Assembly: GCF_020687695.1 (NCBI RefSeq)
Contig: NZ_JAJEWL010000007.1
Coordinates: forward strand, 124,001-188,000
From: Pusillimonas sp. MFBS29
GTDB taxonomy: Bacteria; Pseudomonadota; Gammaproteobacteria; Burkholderiales; Burkholderiaceae_B
DNA: 64,000 nucleotides
Reading direction: 5' to 3'
Part shown: positions 37,042 through 46,479 of the stretch, piece after piece
Layout: each line of letters starts with the position of its first letter
How positions within the stretch are numbered: the first letter of the stretch is position 1
The notes under the pieces: model-generated
The model's input: only the letters and a program-made list of their open reading frames with translations
What the model was told of the DNA's origin: nothing
Database searches by the model: none
Translations under genes and position numbers: made by a program

Positions 37042-37223
37042 GATGGTTCCTAATAGAAGAAAATAGTTTGCGTGCCCGGCGCCCAAGGCAACCGTGATGG
37101 CGTCATGCAAACTCTTTTTGCCGGGTTTTCAGCAAAAAACAAAGGATTTTTCCAGCCGGAATATTCGTTCCAACCTGCCTAAGCGTTGTGTTTCGCCCGT
37201 GCAATTAGCCAGAAAAGCCCATA

Positions 37224-37252
37224 ATCTTAACACATTAGCGCATTTTTGCCAG
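37224..37252 (-). promoter_or_regulatory. Candidate promoter for rplM-rpsI
   Basis: On the minus strand CTGGCA (37252-37247) and TAAGAT (37229-37224) are 17 bases apart, a fair sigma-70 match. A weaker alternative with a TTGCAC -35 lies nearer the gene. Confidence 0.35.
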
Positions 37253-37337
37253 CCAAGAGCCAAGCCAAAGCGCCGGCAGACAGCAAAACGAGGCGGCCTT
37301 GCCACAAAATCCATGCCCCCGCAGATTTCAGGGGATG

Positions 37338-37379
37338 AAAAAAGCCCCGGCAACCAGATGAGCGACTGGCTGGCGGGGC
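37338..37379 (-). terminator. Rho-independent terminator after the TRAP binding protein gene
   Basis: A 14-base GC-rich stem (37366-37379 with 37344-37357, one mismatch and a G-T pair) and an 8-base loop are followed by six T on the minus strand. It lies 36 bases past the stop codon at 37416. Confidence 0.85.
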
Positions 37380-37415
37380 AATTGCGGCCCGGTGAACCGG
37401 GCCAGGGCAAAAACC

Positions 37416-38516
37416 TTACTTCTTCTGGTTGGCCAGAGCCAGGCCCAGGTAGTTATCGTAAGAGCCTTCGGCAACACGGAACCAGGGCACGATGCCGTCG
37501 CGGAAGCCCATGTAGCTGTCGTGAATTTTCTTGAAGCCGGCATTCTTGTCGCAGAATTCTTTATAGACTTCGTTGGAAGCCTTGAAGGAAGCATCCATGA
37601 CATCGCGCGGGAAGGCCTTGAGCACGGCGCCACTGCCGATCAGGCGACGCAGCGCAGCCGGGTTGTTCGCATCGTAGTTGCTGATCAGGCGTGAACCTGC
37701 AGCGCGCGTGGCGGTATCGATCAGCGACTGATACTGCTTGGGCAGTTCGTTGTAGGCCGTGTCATTGACATACAAGGAAAGTTGTGCGGAGCCTTCCCAC
37801 CAGCCGGGGTAGTAGTAGTATTTGGCGACTTTCTGGAAACCCAGCTTTTCATCATCGACCGGACCGACAAATTCGACCGCGTCGAGCGTGCCCTTTTCCA
37901 GCGAGGGATAGATATCGCCAGGAGGAATTTGCTGAGGCACCACGCCCATGCGGGAGAGAACTTCTCCGGCAAAACCGGCGGTACGCATTTTCAGGCCGTT
38001 CAGGTCGGCGATGGACTTGATTTCCTTGCGGTACCAGCCACCCATTTGGGTACCGGTGTTACCGAAGGGGAAGTTGATGATGTTACGCGGCGCGAACAAT
38101 TCACGCATGAGCTTCAGGCCATCGGCTTCGTACATCCAGGCGTTCAGCTGACGGGCATTCAGCCCAAATGGAACTGCGGTGTCGAAGCAGAAAGAAGGAT
38201 CTTTGCCATAGTAGTAGTAAGACGCGGTCTGGCCACACTCTACCGTGCGATTGCCGACGGCGTCCATGACGCCAAAGCCCGGAACGATTTCACCGGCCGG
38301 ATACAGACGGATCGAGAAGTTGCCATCGGAAGCTTCTTCGACCATCTTGCAGAACATTTCCGCCGTGGAGAAAAGAGGAGGAAGCGACGGCCCGTAGGTG
38401 GACGTCATCTTCCAGCTGATCTTGGGGTTGCTTTGGGCAAAGACGGGTGCGGCTACGGCAGCGGAACCTGCCACGGCTCCGAAGCCCGCTTTTTTTAGAA
38501 ATGAACGACGCTGCAT
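37416..38516 (-). CDS. TRAP transporter substrate-binding protein with Tat signal, no permease genes nearby
   Basis: The 366-residue periplasmic solute-binding protein begins MQRRSFLKKAGFGAVAG, a clear twin-arginine signal, cleaved near VFAQSNP. The DctP/TakP-type fold follows, with VEFVGPVDDEKLGFQK and YYYPGWWEGSAQLSLYVN, aromatic-rich as in 2-oxo-acid-binding TRAP proteins. An AGGAG site lies 8 bases before the ATG at 38516. It is monocistronic with its own terminator, so its DctQM partner must be encoded elsewhere. Confidence 0.92.
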   Translation of the reverse strand: MQRRSFLKKAGFGAVAGSAAVAAPVFAQSNPKISWKMTSTYGPSLPPLFSTAEMFCKMVEEASDGNFSIRLYPAGEIVPGFGVMDAVGNRTVECGQTASYYYYGKDPSFCFDTAVPFGLNARQLNAWMYEADGLKLMRELFAPRNIINFPFGNTGTQMGGWYRKEIKSIADLNGLKMRTAGFAGEVLSRMGVVPQQIPPGDIYPSLEKGTLDAVEFVGPVDDEKLGFQKVAKYYYYPGWWEGSAQLSLYVNDTAYNELPKQYQSLIDTATRAAGSRLISNYDANNPAALRRLIGSGAVLKAFPRDVMDASFKASNEVYKEFCDKNAGFKKIHDSYMGFRDGIVPWFRVAEGSYDNYLGLALANQKK

Positions 38517-38600
38517 GTAAAGCTCTCCTTTCGGCATTCAAATATTTTTGCAAAGTACGACAGCCACGATATTACACCGAGCCACACGGGTTGTAACCAA

Positions 38601-39968
38601 TTACTGCCCGGCAATAGCCATTTGCTCTATGAGTATGGACCCCGTGGTTTTGGATCCCCGGGTAATGGTGTCGGCCCCTACCGCAACGATCTGGCGCAGC
38701 ATATCGGCCAGATTGCCTGCGATGGTGACCTCTTGTACCGCATGCTGAATTTCACCGCCTTTCACCCAATAGCCGAAGGCACCGCGCGAGTAGTCGCCGG
38801 TCACATAGTTGACCCCCTGCCCGATCAGTTCGGTGACCAGAAAGCCCGTATCCATTTTCTTAAGCATGGCGCGAAAGTCGTCATCTGGCCGGGTGAGTCG
38901 CGAGGTGAGGGAAAGGTTATGCGAGCCGCCCGCGTTGCCGGTGGTCTGCATGTTCAGCTTGCGTGCGGTATAGGTAGACAGAAAATAACCTTGCAGCGCT
39001 CCGGCAACGACCACGTCACGCGCAGCGGTGCGTACCCCTTCACTATCAAAGGCAGAACTACCCATGGCGCCCGGAATGTGCGGGTTCTCGGTTACGTCAA
39101 GGTGATCGGCCAGTACTTGCCGGCCCAGCGAATCAAGCAGGAAGCTGGCCTTGCGATAGAGCGCCCCGCCGCTGGTGGCCTGTACCAACGCACCCAGCAG
39201 GCCGATAGCCAGCGGAGCTTCGAACAGCACCGGAAAGCGTCCGGTCTTGATGCGTCGCGCCGACAGGCGCGCCAGGGTACGTTCGGCAGCGTAGCGCCCC
39301 ACAGCGGCCGGGTCGGCCAGATCGCTTGCCGCACGTGCCGTTGTATACCAGTAGTCACGCTGCATGTTGGCGCCGCGCCCTGCTATCGGCGCTACTGACA
39401 GGCTGTGGCGGGAATACGGATACCCTCCCATGAAGCCCCGGCTGTTGCCCAGCACGAAATGGCCTTCGTAGGTGTCGACTGAAGCGCCGTCGGTGTTGGT
39501 GATCAGCTTGCTGGTCTTGTTGGCAGCACGCTCGGCCTGAATGGCCAGCTCTGCGGCACCCTCGGCGGAAATATCCCACGGGTGATGCAGTGACAGGTCG
39601 GGGAACTCGGTGGCGAGCAGGCCGGCCTCGGGCAAACCTGCTGCCGGATCGGCAGCGGTATAGCTCGCGATGTGCCAGGCAGCCGCAACCGTCTCGCGCA
39701 GCGCTTCGGGAGAAAAGTCGGAAGTAGACGCCGAACCGCGCCGTTGGCCGGCAAACACAGTGACATCAAGCGAGCGATCGCGAGTCTGTTCGACGGTTTC
39801 GATATCGTTGTTGCGCACCGAGACCGAAAGCCCGCGGCTTTCGGACACTTCGGCGGTCGCATCAGAGGCTCCCAGGGCTTTGGCATGGGACAACGCTTCG
39901 CTGACCAGTTCGCGGAAACGCGCCTGGTTCTGGGCGATAGGAAGAAAGGATGCAGATTGGTCGCTCAT
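38601..39968 (-). CDS. pmbA: TldD/PmbA family protein PmbA (TldE)
   Basis: The 455-residue protein is the TldE half of the TldD-TldE metallopeptidase, which removes leader peptides and degrades unfolded peptides. Family motifs seen are GRSTYEGHF-like VDTYEGHFVLGNSRGF, HLDVTENPHIPGAMGSSAFD, and TGNAGGSHNLSLTS. As in other TldE proteins no HExxxH zinc site is present; that lies in TldD, which is not in this window. It is divergent from darP, a common arrangement. Confidence 0.94.
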   Translation of the reverse strand: MSDQSASFLPIAQNQARFRELVSEALSHAKALGASDATAEVSESRGLSVSVRNNDIETVEQTRDRSLDVTVFAGQRRGSASTSDFSPEALRETVAAAWHIASYTAADPAAGLPEAGLLATEFPDLSLHHPWDISAEGAAELAIQAERAANKTSKLITNTDGASVDTYEGHFVLGNSRGFMGGYPYSRHSLSVAPIAGRGANMQRDYWYTTARAASDLADPAAVGRYAAERTLARLSARRIKTGRFPVLFEAPLAIGLLGALVQATSGGALYRKASFLLDSLGRQVLADHLDVTENPHIPGAMGSSAFDSEGVRTAARDVVVAGALQGYFLSTYTARKLNMQTTGNAGGSHNLSLTSRLTRPDDDFRAMLKKMDTGFLVTELIGQGVNYVTGDYSRGAFGYWVKGGEIQHAVQEVTIAGNLADMLRQIVAVGADTITRGSKTTGSILIEQMAIAGQ

Positions 39969-40113
39969 GGAGGCTCAGGCAAAAGACTAGGTCTGGAATT
40001 GTACCTGCTGTACCGCGCCGTAATTCGGCCCGGTTTCAGGTTTAAGATACGATACGCCTTATATTCCTTCTGTGCAGAAAAGACTCTCGGTCATCGCACC
40101 TTTTTCCATTCAT

Positions 40114-40668
40114 ATGTCAAATATTCCTACCGATACTCCAGAAGATGACGACCACGGCTACGACGGCCCCAGCAAGTCGCAGGTAAAGCGCGAAATGCTG
40201 GCGCTGCAAGAGCTGGGCAAGCAGCTGGTCGAGCTCTCGCCCGATCAGCTCAAGCAGTTGCCCCTGGCCGAGAAGCTCCACGACGCAGTACGTCTGGCAC
40301 AGCGCACGACCAGCCGGGAGGGCCGGCGAAGGCAGATTCACTATGTCGGCAAACTGATGCGCGAAGCAGATGCCGATGCCATACGACAGCAACTTGATAT
40401 CTGGAAGAATGGCTCGCGCGAACAGACTCGTGCAATGCATCGCCTGGAAGCGCTGCGCGACCTGCTGCTGACCGACGATGACGCGCTGACCGGCCTGTTG
40501 AACGAATACCCCGGTGCCGACATCCAGCGCCTGCGCACCCTGATCCGGGAAGGACGCAAGGAAGCCAAGGCCAACGCCTTGCTGCAGCCGGGGCAGGATC
40601 CCCAACGCAAACACTATCGGGCGCTGTTCCAGGCGCTTAAATCGCTTAATGACTCGGAGTCCCAATGA
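40114..40668 (+). CDS. darP: Dual-action ribosomal maturation protein DarP (YjgA)
   Basis: The 184-residue helical protein assists late 50S subunit assembly. It shows the family sequences [20 protein letters not shown] and [13 protein letters not shown] and a C-terminal [10 protein letters not shown]. The ATG at 40114 (MSNIPTD) is used because the preceding in-frame residues from 40072 are not family-like. The stop overlaps the next start as ATGA. Confidence 0.94.
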   Translation: MSNIPTDTPEDDDHGYDGPSKSQVKREMLALQELGKQLVELSPDQLKQLPLAEKLHDAVRLAQRTTSREGRRRQIHYVGKLMREADADAIRQQLDIWKNGSREQTRAMHRLEALRDLLLTDDDALTGLLNEYPGADIQRLRTLIREGRKEAKANALLQPGQDPQRKHYRALFQALKSLNDSESQ

Positions 40669-41339
40669 ACGACCAAGAACTGCTGGAATGCATAGAGATG
40701 GAAACCGGCCCCAATCCGGAGCGTGCCGTGATATGGCTGCACGGCCTTGGGGCAGACGGCAACGACTTTGCACCGCTGGTCCCGGAGCTCAAGCTGGGCG
40801 ACATGCCCGCCATCCGCTTCGTGTTTCCACATGCTCCCGTACGCCCCGTCACCATCAACAATGGCATGTCCATGCGTGCGTGGTACGACATATTCACCCC
40901 CGAGCTGGTACGCCGCGAAGATGAAGCCGGGCTGGTCCAATCGCAACAGGCCATCGAAGCACTGATTGCACGTGAGAACCAGCGCGGGATTCCCGACGAA
41001 CGGATCGTGCTGGCAGGATTTTCGCAGGGTTGCGCCATGACCTTGCAAACCGGTTTGCGCCACCCACGGAAGCTGGCCGGCCTGATCGGCCTGTCGGGCT
41101 ATCTGCCCATGATCGACAAGGTCGACCACGAACGACACCCTGCCAACCAGGACACCCCCATCTTCCTGGCCCATGGCGTCATGGATCCCGTCGTGGTACT
41201 GGCCCGCGCCGAAGCTTCGCGCCAGGCTTTGCAGGACATGGGCTACTCACTTGCCTGGAATACCTACAACATGCCGCACTCGGTATGCCTGGAAGAGGTC
41301 GTCGCCATCGCGGCCTTCCTGCGCAAGGTATTGGCCTAG
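40665..41339 (+). CDS. Alpha/beta hydrolase, phospholipase/carboxylesterase family
   Basis: The 224-residue cytosolic esterase has the oxyanion region [18 protein letters not shown], the nucleophile elbow [11 protein letters not shown] (catalytic Ser), Asp in HGVMDPVV and His in [11 protein letters not shown]. It matches the short-chain carboxylesterases of the acyl-protein thioesterase type. It is translationally coupled to darP by a 4-base overlap. Substrate unknown. Confidence 0.93.
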   Translation: MNDQELLECIEMETGPNPERAVIWLHGLGADGNDFAPLVPELKLGDMPAIRFVFPHAPVRPVTINNGMSMRAWYDIFTPELVRREDEAGLVQSQQAIEALIARENQRGIPDERIVLAGFSQGCAMTLQTGLRHPRKLAGLIGLSGYLPMIDKVDHERHPANQDTPIFLAHGVMDPVVVLARAEASRQALQDMGYSLAWNTYNMPHSVCLEEVVAIAAFLRKVLA

Positions 41340-41355
41340 GGCCTATCAACCGGCC

Positions 41356-43815
41356 CTAGCTGTACTGCCGCGTTTCACCCAGATCCAGCCAGACGCGCCG
41401 CATGGTTGGATCGTCGCGATCGGCATCCACCTGAAAACCCAGGTAGGTCATCAGGCCCAGCATGGGCTGATTGCTGGACAGCACCAGTCCATCTATATAG
41501 GTCAGCCCCTGCTCCTGCGCGGCGTCTATCAGCCCCCTCATCAGTTGCGCCCCAAGGCCGCGCCGCTGCCAGTCATCGCCGATGACCAGTGCGTATTCCG
41601 CGCCCCGTCCGTCAGCATTACGCAAATAGTGGGCAAAACCCACGATCTGCTCTTGGGGGAATCCACGGTTCTCGGGGTTGGGAACCTGCACGGTGGCCAC
41701 CAGTGCCAGTTCACGGTCGTAATCGATGTGAGTGTAGCGGGCCAGCATGCGGGGGGTCAGCTCGCGCATCATGGACACAAAGCGCATATAGCGTGACTGG
41801 TCGGACAGGCCACGTATGAACGTCTGCAGGGCTTCGGCATCTTCGGGCCGTATCGGCCTGAGCATCCAGGCCATGCCGTCAGAAAACGTTTTGGACTGCA
41901 CCAGCCGGCGCGGATAAGGGTGAATGGCCATGTGGCGATACCCCGAGGTCTCGGGGGACACCAGCATCGACGAGCTGGTTAATGTCACGCTGACCCCACG
42001 TGCCGATAAACCCGAGTCGTCGACGTACAGAGGATCGATCGACAACGACTCCAGGCCCGGCAACTCGCTGACCAGCCCGGAGACACGCTCAAGCACGTCC
42101 AGCAAACATTCGAATGCTGACGGGCTTAGCTCTCGTGACAGGACACGGCTCCACAAACTGCTGCGCAAGACCAGCTTGCGGGCCAGATAACTGTTCAGCG
42201 GCGGTAGCTCGACCGCCTCGTGGGCGTTGGCCATCAGGGCGGGTTGCCCGCCGGCACCGAACATGATGTATGGGCCCAGATTGCTGTCGCGTTGCACACG
42301 TATTGCCATCGGCCAGCCTGGATCGTGATCGCAGTCTGCCCCGGAATCAGTGTATTGCAACGGTATGTGAAAGCAGCTCAGCAGCTGCCTGCATTCGTCC
42401 TGGTCCAGGCTGGTACGACGTTCGCTTTGAGCCCGGCCGACCAGGGCACGCGCCTGGTCCAGGCTGGGCGGCTTGCCCAGGGGCTCGGGCGGCAGCATCT
42501 GTTGGGCCAGCGTCTGGTTATAGTGATAAGCGCTCAGGATGCCAAATGCATTGGCCGCAGATTCCGGGGTCCGGAAGGCCGGCGTGCCTATGTCATCGAG
42601 CATGTGGCGCAAAGGCCGCATGCTGGCGTCGCCCAAAAAACAGGTCACTATGGGTTTGCGTGCGTTGGGAGCGAGGTCGGCCAACTGACGCGCCACGCCC
42701 TGCAGATCCGACAAGGGATCGGGACACAGCAGTGCGAGTACTCCATCTACGCCCGGATCGGCCAGCAAGATATCCATGACGCCCTGCGCGACGTCTGGCC
42801 CCAGCCCGGCGTAGGTCACAATCGGATTGCCGATATCAGCCGCGGGTTCCAGGCAGGCGCCCAAAGCCTGCACGGTCGCGGCAGAAAGTTCTGCCCGAAG
42901 CACCGCCTCGTTGCCACTGATGACGTCGAGTGCCAGTTGGGCCGCGCCCTGGCCGTTGGAGAACAGGGCGATACGGCGCCCACGCGGACGCCGGTTGTAA
43001 ACCATTACCTTCAGGGCCGAGAACAGTTGCACGAAGTACTGTATGCGTACCGCCCCCGCCCGACGCAGCAAGGCATTGAAGACGGCTTCCTGTGCCGCCT
43101 GCCCGCTGCTGTGACCGGCTTTGAGCACGACAACCGGCTTGATGCTGGCGGCGGCGCGCAGTGCGCTGTAGAAGCGACGGGACGATGATGCCTCTTCCAG
43201 ATAAAGCGCAATGCTGTCGGTGCGGGCGTCCATGGCCAGATAGTCCAGCACATCAGCCACATCGACGATCGCTTCGTCACCCACCGAAACCACAGTGGAA
43301 AAGCCAAGACTGATATCCTCGGCCCAATCGAGCACCGCCGCGGTTATGGAGCGAGATTGTGCAATGAGCGCAACGCGTCCGGCCAATGGCGCTTCGGGTT
43401 GCTGGCTGAAATTGACCCCGAGATGTGGTCTTTGGGCACCAAAGGCCCGTGGCCCCAGCACGGCGCAATCATTCAGATTGCCCCAACTGCGGCAGTACAC
43501 CATGTCTTCCACCGGATCACCGGACACCTGGGGATGCAGCAGCAGGATCAGGCCACGCGGCCGGTGCACCCTGAGCGCATCGAGGGCAGCGGGCAGCCGC
43601 GCCGAAGGGAGACAGACGACGGCAAGATCCAGTCGTTGCCCCGTCACCCCGGCGAGCGAGTCAGGCAAGGTGACAAGCCCTTCGGTACCCGCATCAACAA
43701 AGGTAATGCTGTGTTGCAAACCCTTGGGCACCGCATGCTCGACCGGCAGGGGATGATCGGCAAGCACCAGCACGCTGGTGGGTTCAAATAATGCGGCAAG
43801 ACGATGGCGCGGCAT
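41356..43815 (-). CDS. Acyl-CoA synthetase (ADP-forming)-like / GNAT protein acetyltransferase, PatZ-like
   Basis: The 819-residue protein has a CoA-binding NDP-forming acyl-CoA synthetase-like region (about 1-450), an ATP-grasp-like part (about 460-640) and a GNAT domain at the C-terminus (about 655-810, with YALVIGDDWQRRGLGAQLMR as the acetyl-CoA loop). The expected phospho-His segment is missing: after VVLKAGHSSGQ the chain runs straight to AVFNALLRRAG, with no SHTGxLAG motif, as in E. coli PatZ. It is therefore more likely a lysine acetyltransferase with a regulatory synthetase-like domain than an acetate-CoA ligase. It is divergent from gltX. Confidence 0.88.
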   Translation of the reverse strand: MPRHRLAALFEPTSVLVLADHPLPVEHAVPKGLQHSITFVDAGTEGLVTLPDSLAGVTGQRLDLAVVCLPSARLPAALDALRVHRPRGLILLLHPQVSGDPVEDMVYCRSWGNLNDCAVLGPRAFGAQRPHLGVNFSQQPEAPLAGRVALIAQSRSITAAVLDWAEDISLGFSTVVSVGDEAIVDVADVLDYLAMDARTDSIALYLEEASSSRRFYSALRAAASIKPVVVLKAGHSSGQAAQEAVFNALLRRAGAVRIQYFVQLFSALKVMVYNRRPRGRRIALFSNGQGAAQLALDVISGNEAVLRAELSAATVQALGACLEPAADIGNPIVTYAGLGPDVAQGVMDILLADPGVDGVLALLCPDPLSDLQGVARQLADLAPNARKPIVTCFLGDASMRPLRHMLDDIGTPAFRTPESAANAFGILSAYHYNQTLAQQMLPPEPLGKPPSLDQARALVGRAQSERRTSLDQDECRQLLSCFHIPLQYTDSGADCDHDPGWPMAIRVQRDSNLGPYIMFGAGGQPALMANAHEAVELPPLNSYLARKLVLRSSLWSRVLSRELSPSAFECLLDVLERVSGLVSELPGLESLSIDPLYVDDSGLSARGVSVTLTSSSMLVSPETSGYRHMAIHPYPRRLVQSKTFSDGMAWMLRPIRPEDAEALQTFIRGLSDQSRYMRFVSMMRELTPRMLARYTHIDYDRELALVATVQVPNPENRGFPQEQIVGFAHYLRNADGRGAEYALVIGDDWQRRGLGAQLMRGLIDAAQEQGLTYIDGLVLSSNQPMLGLMTYLGFQVDADRDDPTMRRVWLDLGETRQYS

Positions 43816-43892
43816 GTTTTATCCGAATTTCAACACTGATTGATCTGTACTTTAAAATAGGACGATTACTTGTTAAAGCCTAACCACTAACC

Positions 43893-45302
43893 ATGACCTC
43901 GTCCACCTCTTCGCCCGTTCGTACCCGTTTTGCCCCGTCTCCCACCGGCTATCTGCATCTGGGCGGTGCACGCACTGCCCTGTTTTCATGGGCATTTGCC
44001 CGCCATCACCAGGGAGTTTTCGTACTGCGCGTAGAAGATACCGACCTGGAACGCTCTACGCCCGAAGCCGTTCAGGCCATTCTGGACGGCATGCAATGGC
44101 TGGGCATGCAACCAGACGAAGGCCCTTTCTACCAGATGCAGCGCATGGACCGCTACCGTGAAGTGATCGCGAAAATGCTTCAGGACGGCACTGCCTACCA
44201 CTGTTACAGCAGCCCCGAAGAGCTCGATGCCATGCGCGAGAAGGCCCGTGCTGCCGGCTTGAAGCCGCGCTACGACGGCACCTGGCGCCCCGAGCCTGGC
44301 AAAACCCTGCCGCCCGTGCCGGCCGACCGCAAGCCCGTCGTGCGCTTCCGGAATCCCACCGAAGGTGTAACCGGCTGGAACGACCTGATCAAAGGCCCCA
44401 TCAGCTTCGACAATAGCGAACTGGACGACCTGATCATTGCCCGCCCCGATGGCACGCCTACCTATAACTTCTGTGTCGTGGTCGATGACTGGGACATGAA
44501 AATCACCCATGTGTTGCGCGGCGACGATCACGTCAACAACACCCCCAGGCAAATCAATATTCTGCGCGCGCTGGGCGGTACCCTGCCTGAATATGGCCAC
44601 TTGCCCATGATACTGGGCCCCGATGGCGAGAAGCTGTCCAAACGCCACGGTGCAGTCAGCGTCATGGAATACGACAAAGACGGCTATCTGCCCGAAGCCA
44701 TGATCAACTATCTGGCCCGCCTGGGCTGGAGCCACGGCAACGACGAACTGTTCACGCGCGAACAGCTGGTGGAATGGTTCGACACGCGCAACCTGACCAA
44801 GTCTGCTGCGCAATGGGATCCCAAGAAGCTGAACTGGGTCAATGCCCACTATATCAAGCAAAGCAGCAACGAAGACCTGGCCGCACGTGTGGCGCCACGC
44901 ATCCTTGCACAACAGGGCAACCCGGAAGCCGTCGACCTGCAAACCGTCATGGCCCTGCTGAAAGATCGCGCAGAAACACTGAACCAGCTGGCCGATGGCG
45001 CCATGCTGTTCTGTGCTCCGTTCACACCCGCAAGCCCCGAGCTGGCAGCCGAACACCTTGACGATGCAGCACATGCCTTGCTCGCCGAATTCGCCGTCAA
45101 GGCAAAGGCCCTGCCCGACTGGACCACGGAAACACTTGACGCCCTTATCAAGGCCATGCTGGCCGAGCATGGCGTGAAGATGCCCAAGCTGGCGATTCCG
45201 CTGCGTCTGGCAGTAACCGGCCAGAAACAAACACCGGGCATAGGCGCCGTGCTGGCTATCCTGGGGCGCGACCTGGTGCTCGAGCGCCTGGCCGCACTCT
45301 GA
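43893..45302 (+). CDS. gltX: Glutamyl-tRNA synthetase
   Basis: The 469-residue class I synthetase charges tRNA-Glu. The HIGH motif reads [19 protein letters not shown] and KMSKS reads [11 protein letters not shown]. The C-terminal anticodon-binding helical domain is complete (about residues 320-469). It ends 9 bases from the convergent stop of a lipoprotein gene. Confidence 0.97.
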   Translation: MTSSTSSPVRTRFAPSPTGYLHLGGARTALFSWAFARHHQGVFVLRVEDTDLERSTPEAVQAILDGMQWLGMQPDEGPFYQMQRMDRYREVIAKMLQDGTAYHCYSSPEELDAMREKARAAGLKPRYDGTWRPEPGKTLPPVPADRKPVVRFRNPTEGVTGWNDLIKGPISFDNSELDDLIIARPDGTPTYNFCVVVDDWDMKITHVLRGDDHVNNTPRQINILRALGGTLPEYGHLPMILGPDGEKLSKRHGAVSVMEYDKDGYLPEAMINYLARLGWSHGNDELFTREQLVEWFDTRNLTKSAAQWDPKKLNWVNAHYIKQSSNEDLAARVAPRILAQQGNPEAVDLQTVMALLKDRAETLNQLADGAMLFCAPFTPASPELAAEHLDDAAHALLAEFAVKAKALPDWTTETLDALIKAMLAEHGVKMPKLAIPLRLAVTGQKQTPGIGAVLAILGRDLVLERLAAL

Positions 45303-45311
45303 ACGCGCCGG

Positions 45312-45803
45312 TTAAAACGGCAGGCGATACCCGGGCGACATACGTCTTGCGGTAATCGCCGTGCCGTCGGCGTCTTTCAATGACAGGGCTTTCTCGCCCA
45401 TCGAGACGATCTGGTAGCGGTTGGTATAGATCGGATCATCGAGGTTGACCGAAGCGCCGTTCGATTCCAGCGTGCGCATGGTCAGGATTTGCTGTTCACG
45501 CTCCCAGCAACCGGTTTCCGCCAGACCCTGCGACGGTTTTTTGCCGCGCTTGAGCTGCTCGGTGTAGGCCATGGTGCCATCGGCATGCAGGGTGAACAGT
45601 GTGCGCAGCTCGCCGGCCACGCCTTTTTGCTTGCGCACGCTCAGCCAGTTGCCCACCAGGGCATCGCCGGCAACAGCCGCCTGACAACGAGGAGGTTCGG
45701 GTTCTGGTGCCGGAGGGGCGCTGGGTGCGGCACAGCCGGCCACCAGCGCCGCAGCAAACAAACTCGCGTACACGGTACGCGGACGAAGAAGAGAAATAGC
45801 CAT
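45312..45803 (-). CDS. Putative lipoprotein of unknown function
   Basis: The 163-residue protein has a lipoprotein signal with AAALVAGC (Cys near residue 24) and a Pro-rich spacer. The small beta-rich domain contains VGNWLSVRKQKGVAGELRTL and LHADGTMAYTEQL, which resembles lipocalin-like repeats of 'amount of deviation' folds but gives no function. The ATG at 45803 has AGGA 7 bases upstream; the frame extends upstream without lipoprotein sense. I do not recognise the family. Confidence 0.8.
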   Translation of the reverse strand: MAISLLRPRTVYASLFAAALVAGCAAPSAPPAPEPEPPRCQAAVAGDALVGNWLSVRKQKGVAGELRTLFTLHADGTMAYTEQLKRGKKPSQGLAETGCWEREQQILTMRTLESNGASVNLDDPIYTNRYQIVSMGEKALSLKDADGTAITARRMSPGYRLPF

Positions 45804-45915
45804 AGTGCGTCCTTTCAAAGCCACCAGCAGCTGTGGCGCTGGCCACCTGTACAAGAACGGCGGCCAAAATCGGGAGTCAAAAATTATTCTACCTGAACCA
45901 CTATGCCGCAGACGG

Positions 45916-46368
45916 CTATAGCGGCAGTTTCAGTTCGTGCTTGATTTCACGCAGCGCGACGATCGTGCGCGTCTGGCGCACGCCGGGCAGGTTGAACAGG
46001 AAGCGGTGCAGGAAGCGATCGTATTCTTCCGGGCTGGGCACCAGTATCTTGAGCAGAAAATCGGCATCACCCGTTACCGCATAGCACTCGAGAATCTCGG
46101 GCGCATCGCGCACCGAGCGTTCGAAATTTTCCACGATATCGGCCGAATGGCGATCAAGACTGATCTGGACAAACATGCATCCGGGCAAACCGACTTTGTG
46201 GCGATCGACCTGAGCGTAATAGCCCTGTATGACCCCCGCCGCCTCGAGCGCCTTGACCCGGCGCCACACCGGCGCTGTCGACAGACCAACCTGATCTGAC
46301 AGCTGCTGTGCGGATGCCCTGCCGTCTTGCTGCAACGCCTGCAGGATTTTTACGTCAATATTATCCAT
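45916..46368 (-). CDS. Lrp/AsnC-family transcriptional regulator
   Basis: The 150-residue protein has an N-terminal HTH (DNIDVKILQALQQDGRASAQ ... STAPVWRRVKALE) and a C-terminal RAM amino-acid-sensing domain (about residues 65-145, ECYAVTGDADFLLKILVP). It is divergent from the indolepyruvate oxidoreductase gene with a 6-base-arm palindrome in between. Control of that gene in response to amino acids is the simplest reading. Confidence 0.93.
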   Translation of the reverse strand: MDNIDVKILQALQQDGRASAQQLSDQVGLSTAPVWRRVKALEAAGVIQGYYAQVDRHKVGLPGCMFVQISLDRHSADIVENFERSVRDAPEILECYAVTGDADFLLKILVPSPEEYDRFLHRFLFNLPGVRQTRTIVALREIKHELKLPL

Positions 46369-46380
46369 ATATTCTCTTTG

Positions 46381-46398
46381 ACGAAATATTTGTTTCGT
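46381..46398. promoter_or_regulatory. Candidate Lrp-type operator
   Basis: ACGAAA and TTTCGT form a perfect 6-base inverted repeat with a 6-base AT-rich spacer, 12 bases upstream of the lrp-type start and about 80 bases upstream of the oxidoreductase start. It is placed to act on both divergent genes. Confidence 0.5.
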
Positions 46399-46479
46399 TA
46401 ACTAGGGATTTTACGATACGAATACGCAATAAAACACCCCCGCCCATTCTTTATCATGGAAGAAATGATGGAGACAAGC

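Larger units (their letters stand above)
37042..37415. other. Intergenic region between the L13 operon and the orphan TRAP binding protein
   Basis: The 374 bases contain no credible gene. They hold the untranslated leader and a candidate promoter of rplM-rpsI (37224-37252) and the terminator of the upstream TRAP binding protein gene (37338-37379). The leader, about 180 bases if the promoter call is right, could bind a ribosomal protein for autogenous control, but I cannot identify a conserved structure. Confidence 0.6.

Noticed and set aside
37094-37534. Plus-strand open frame crossing the gap between rplM and the TRAP binding protein gene
   Set aside because: It runs through a terminator and into the antisense of a real gene, has no ribosome-binding site and no recognisable domain.
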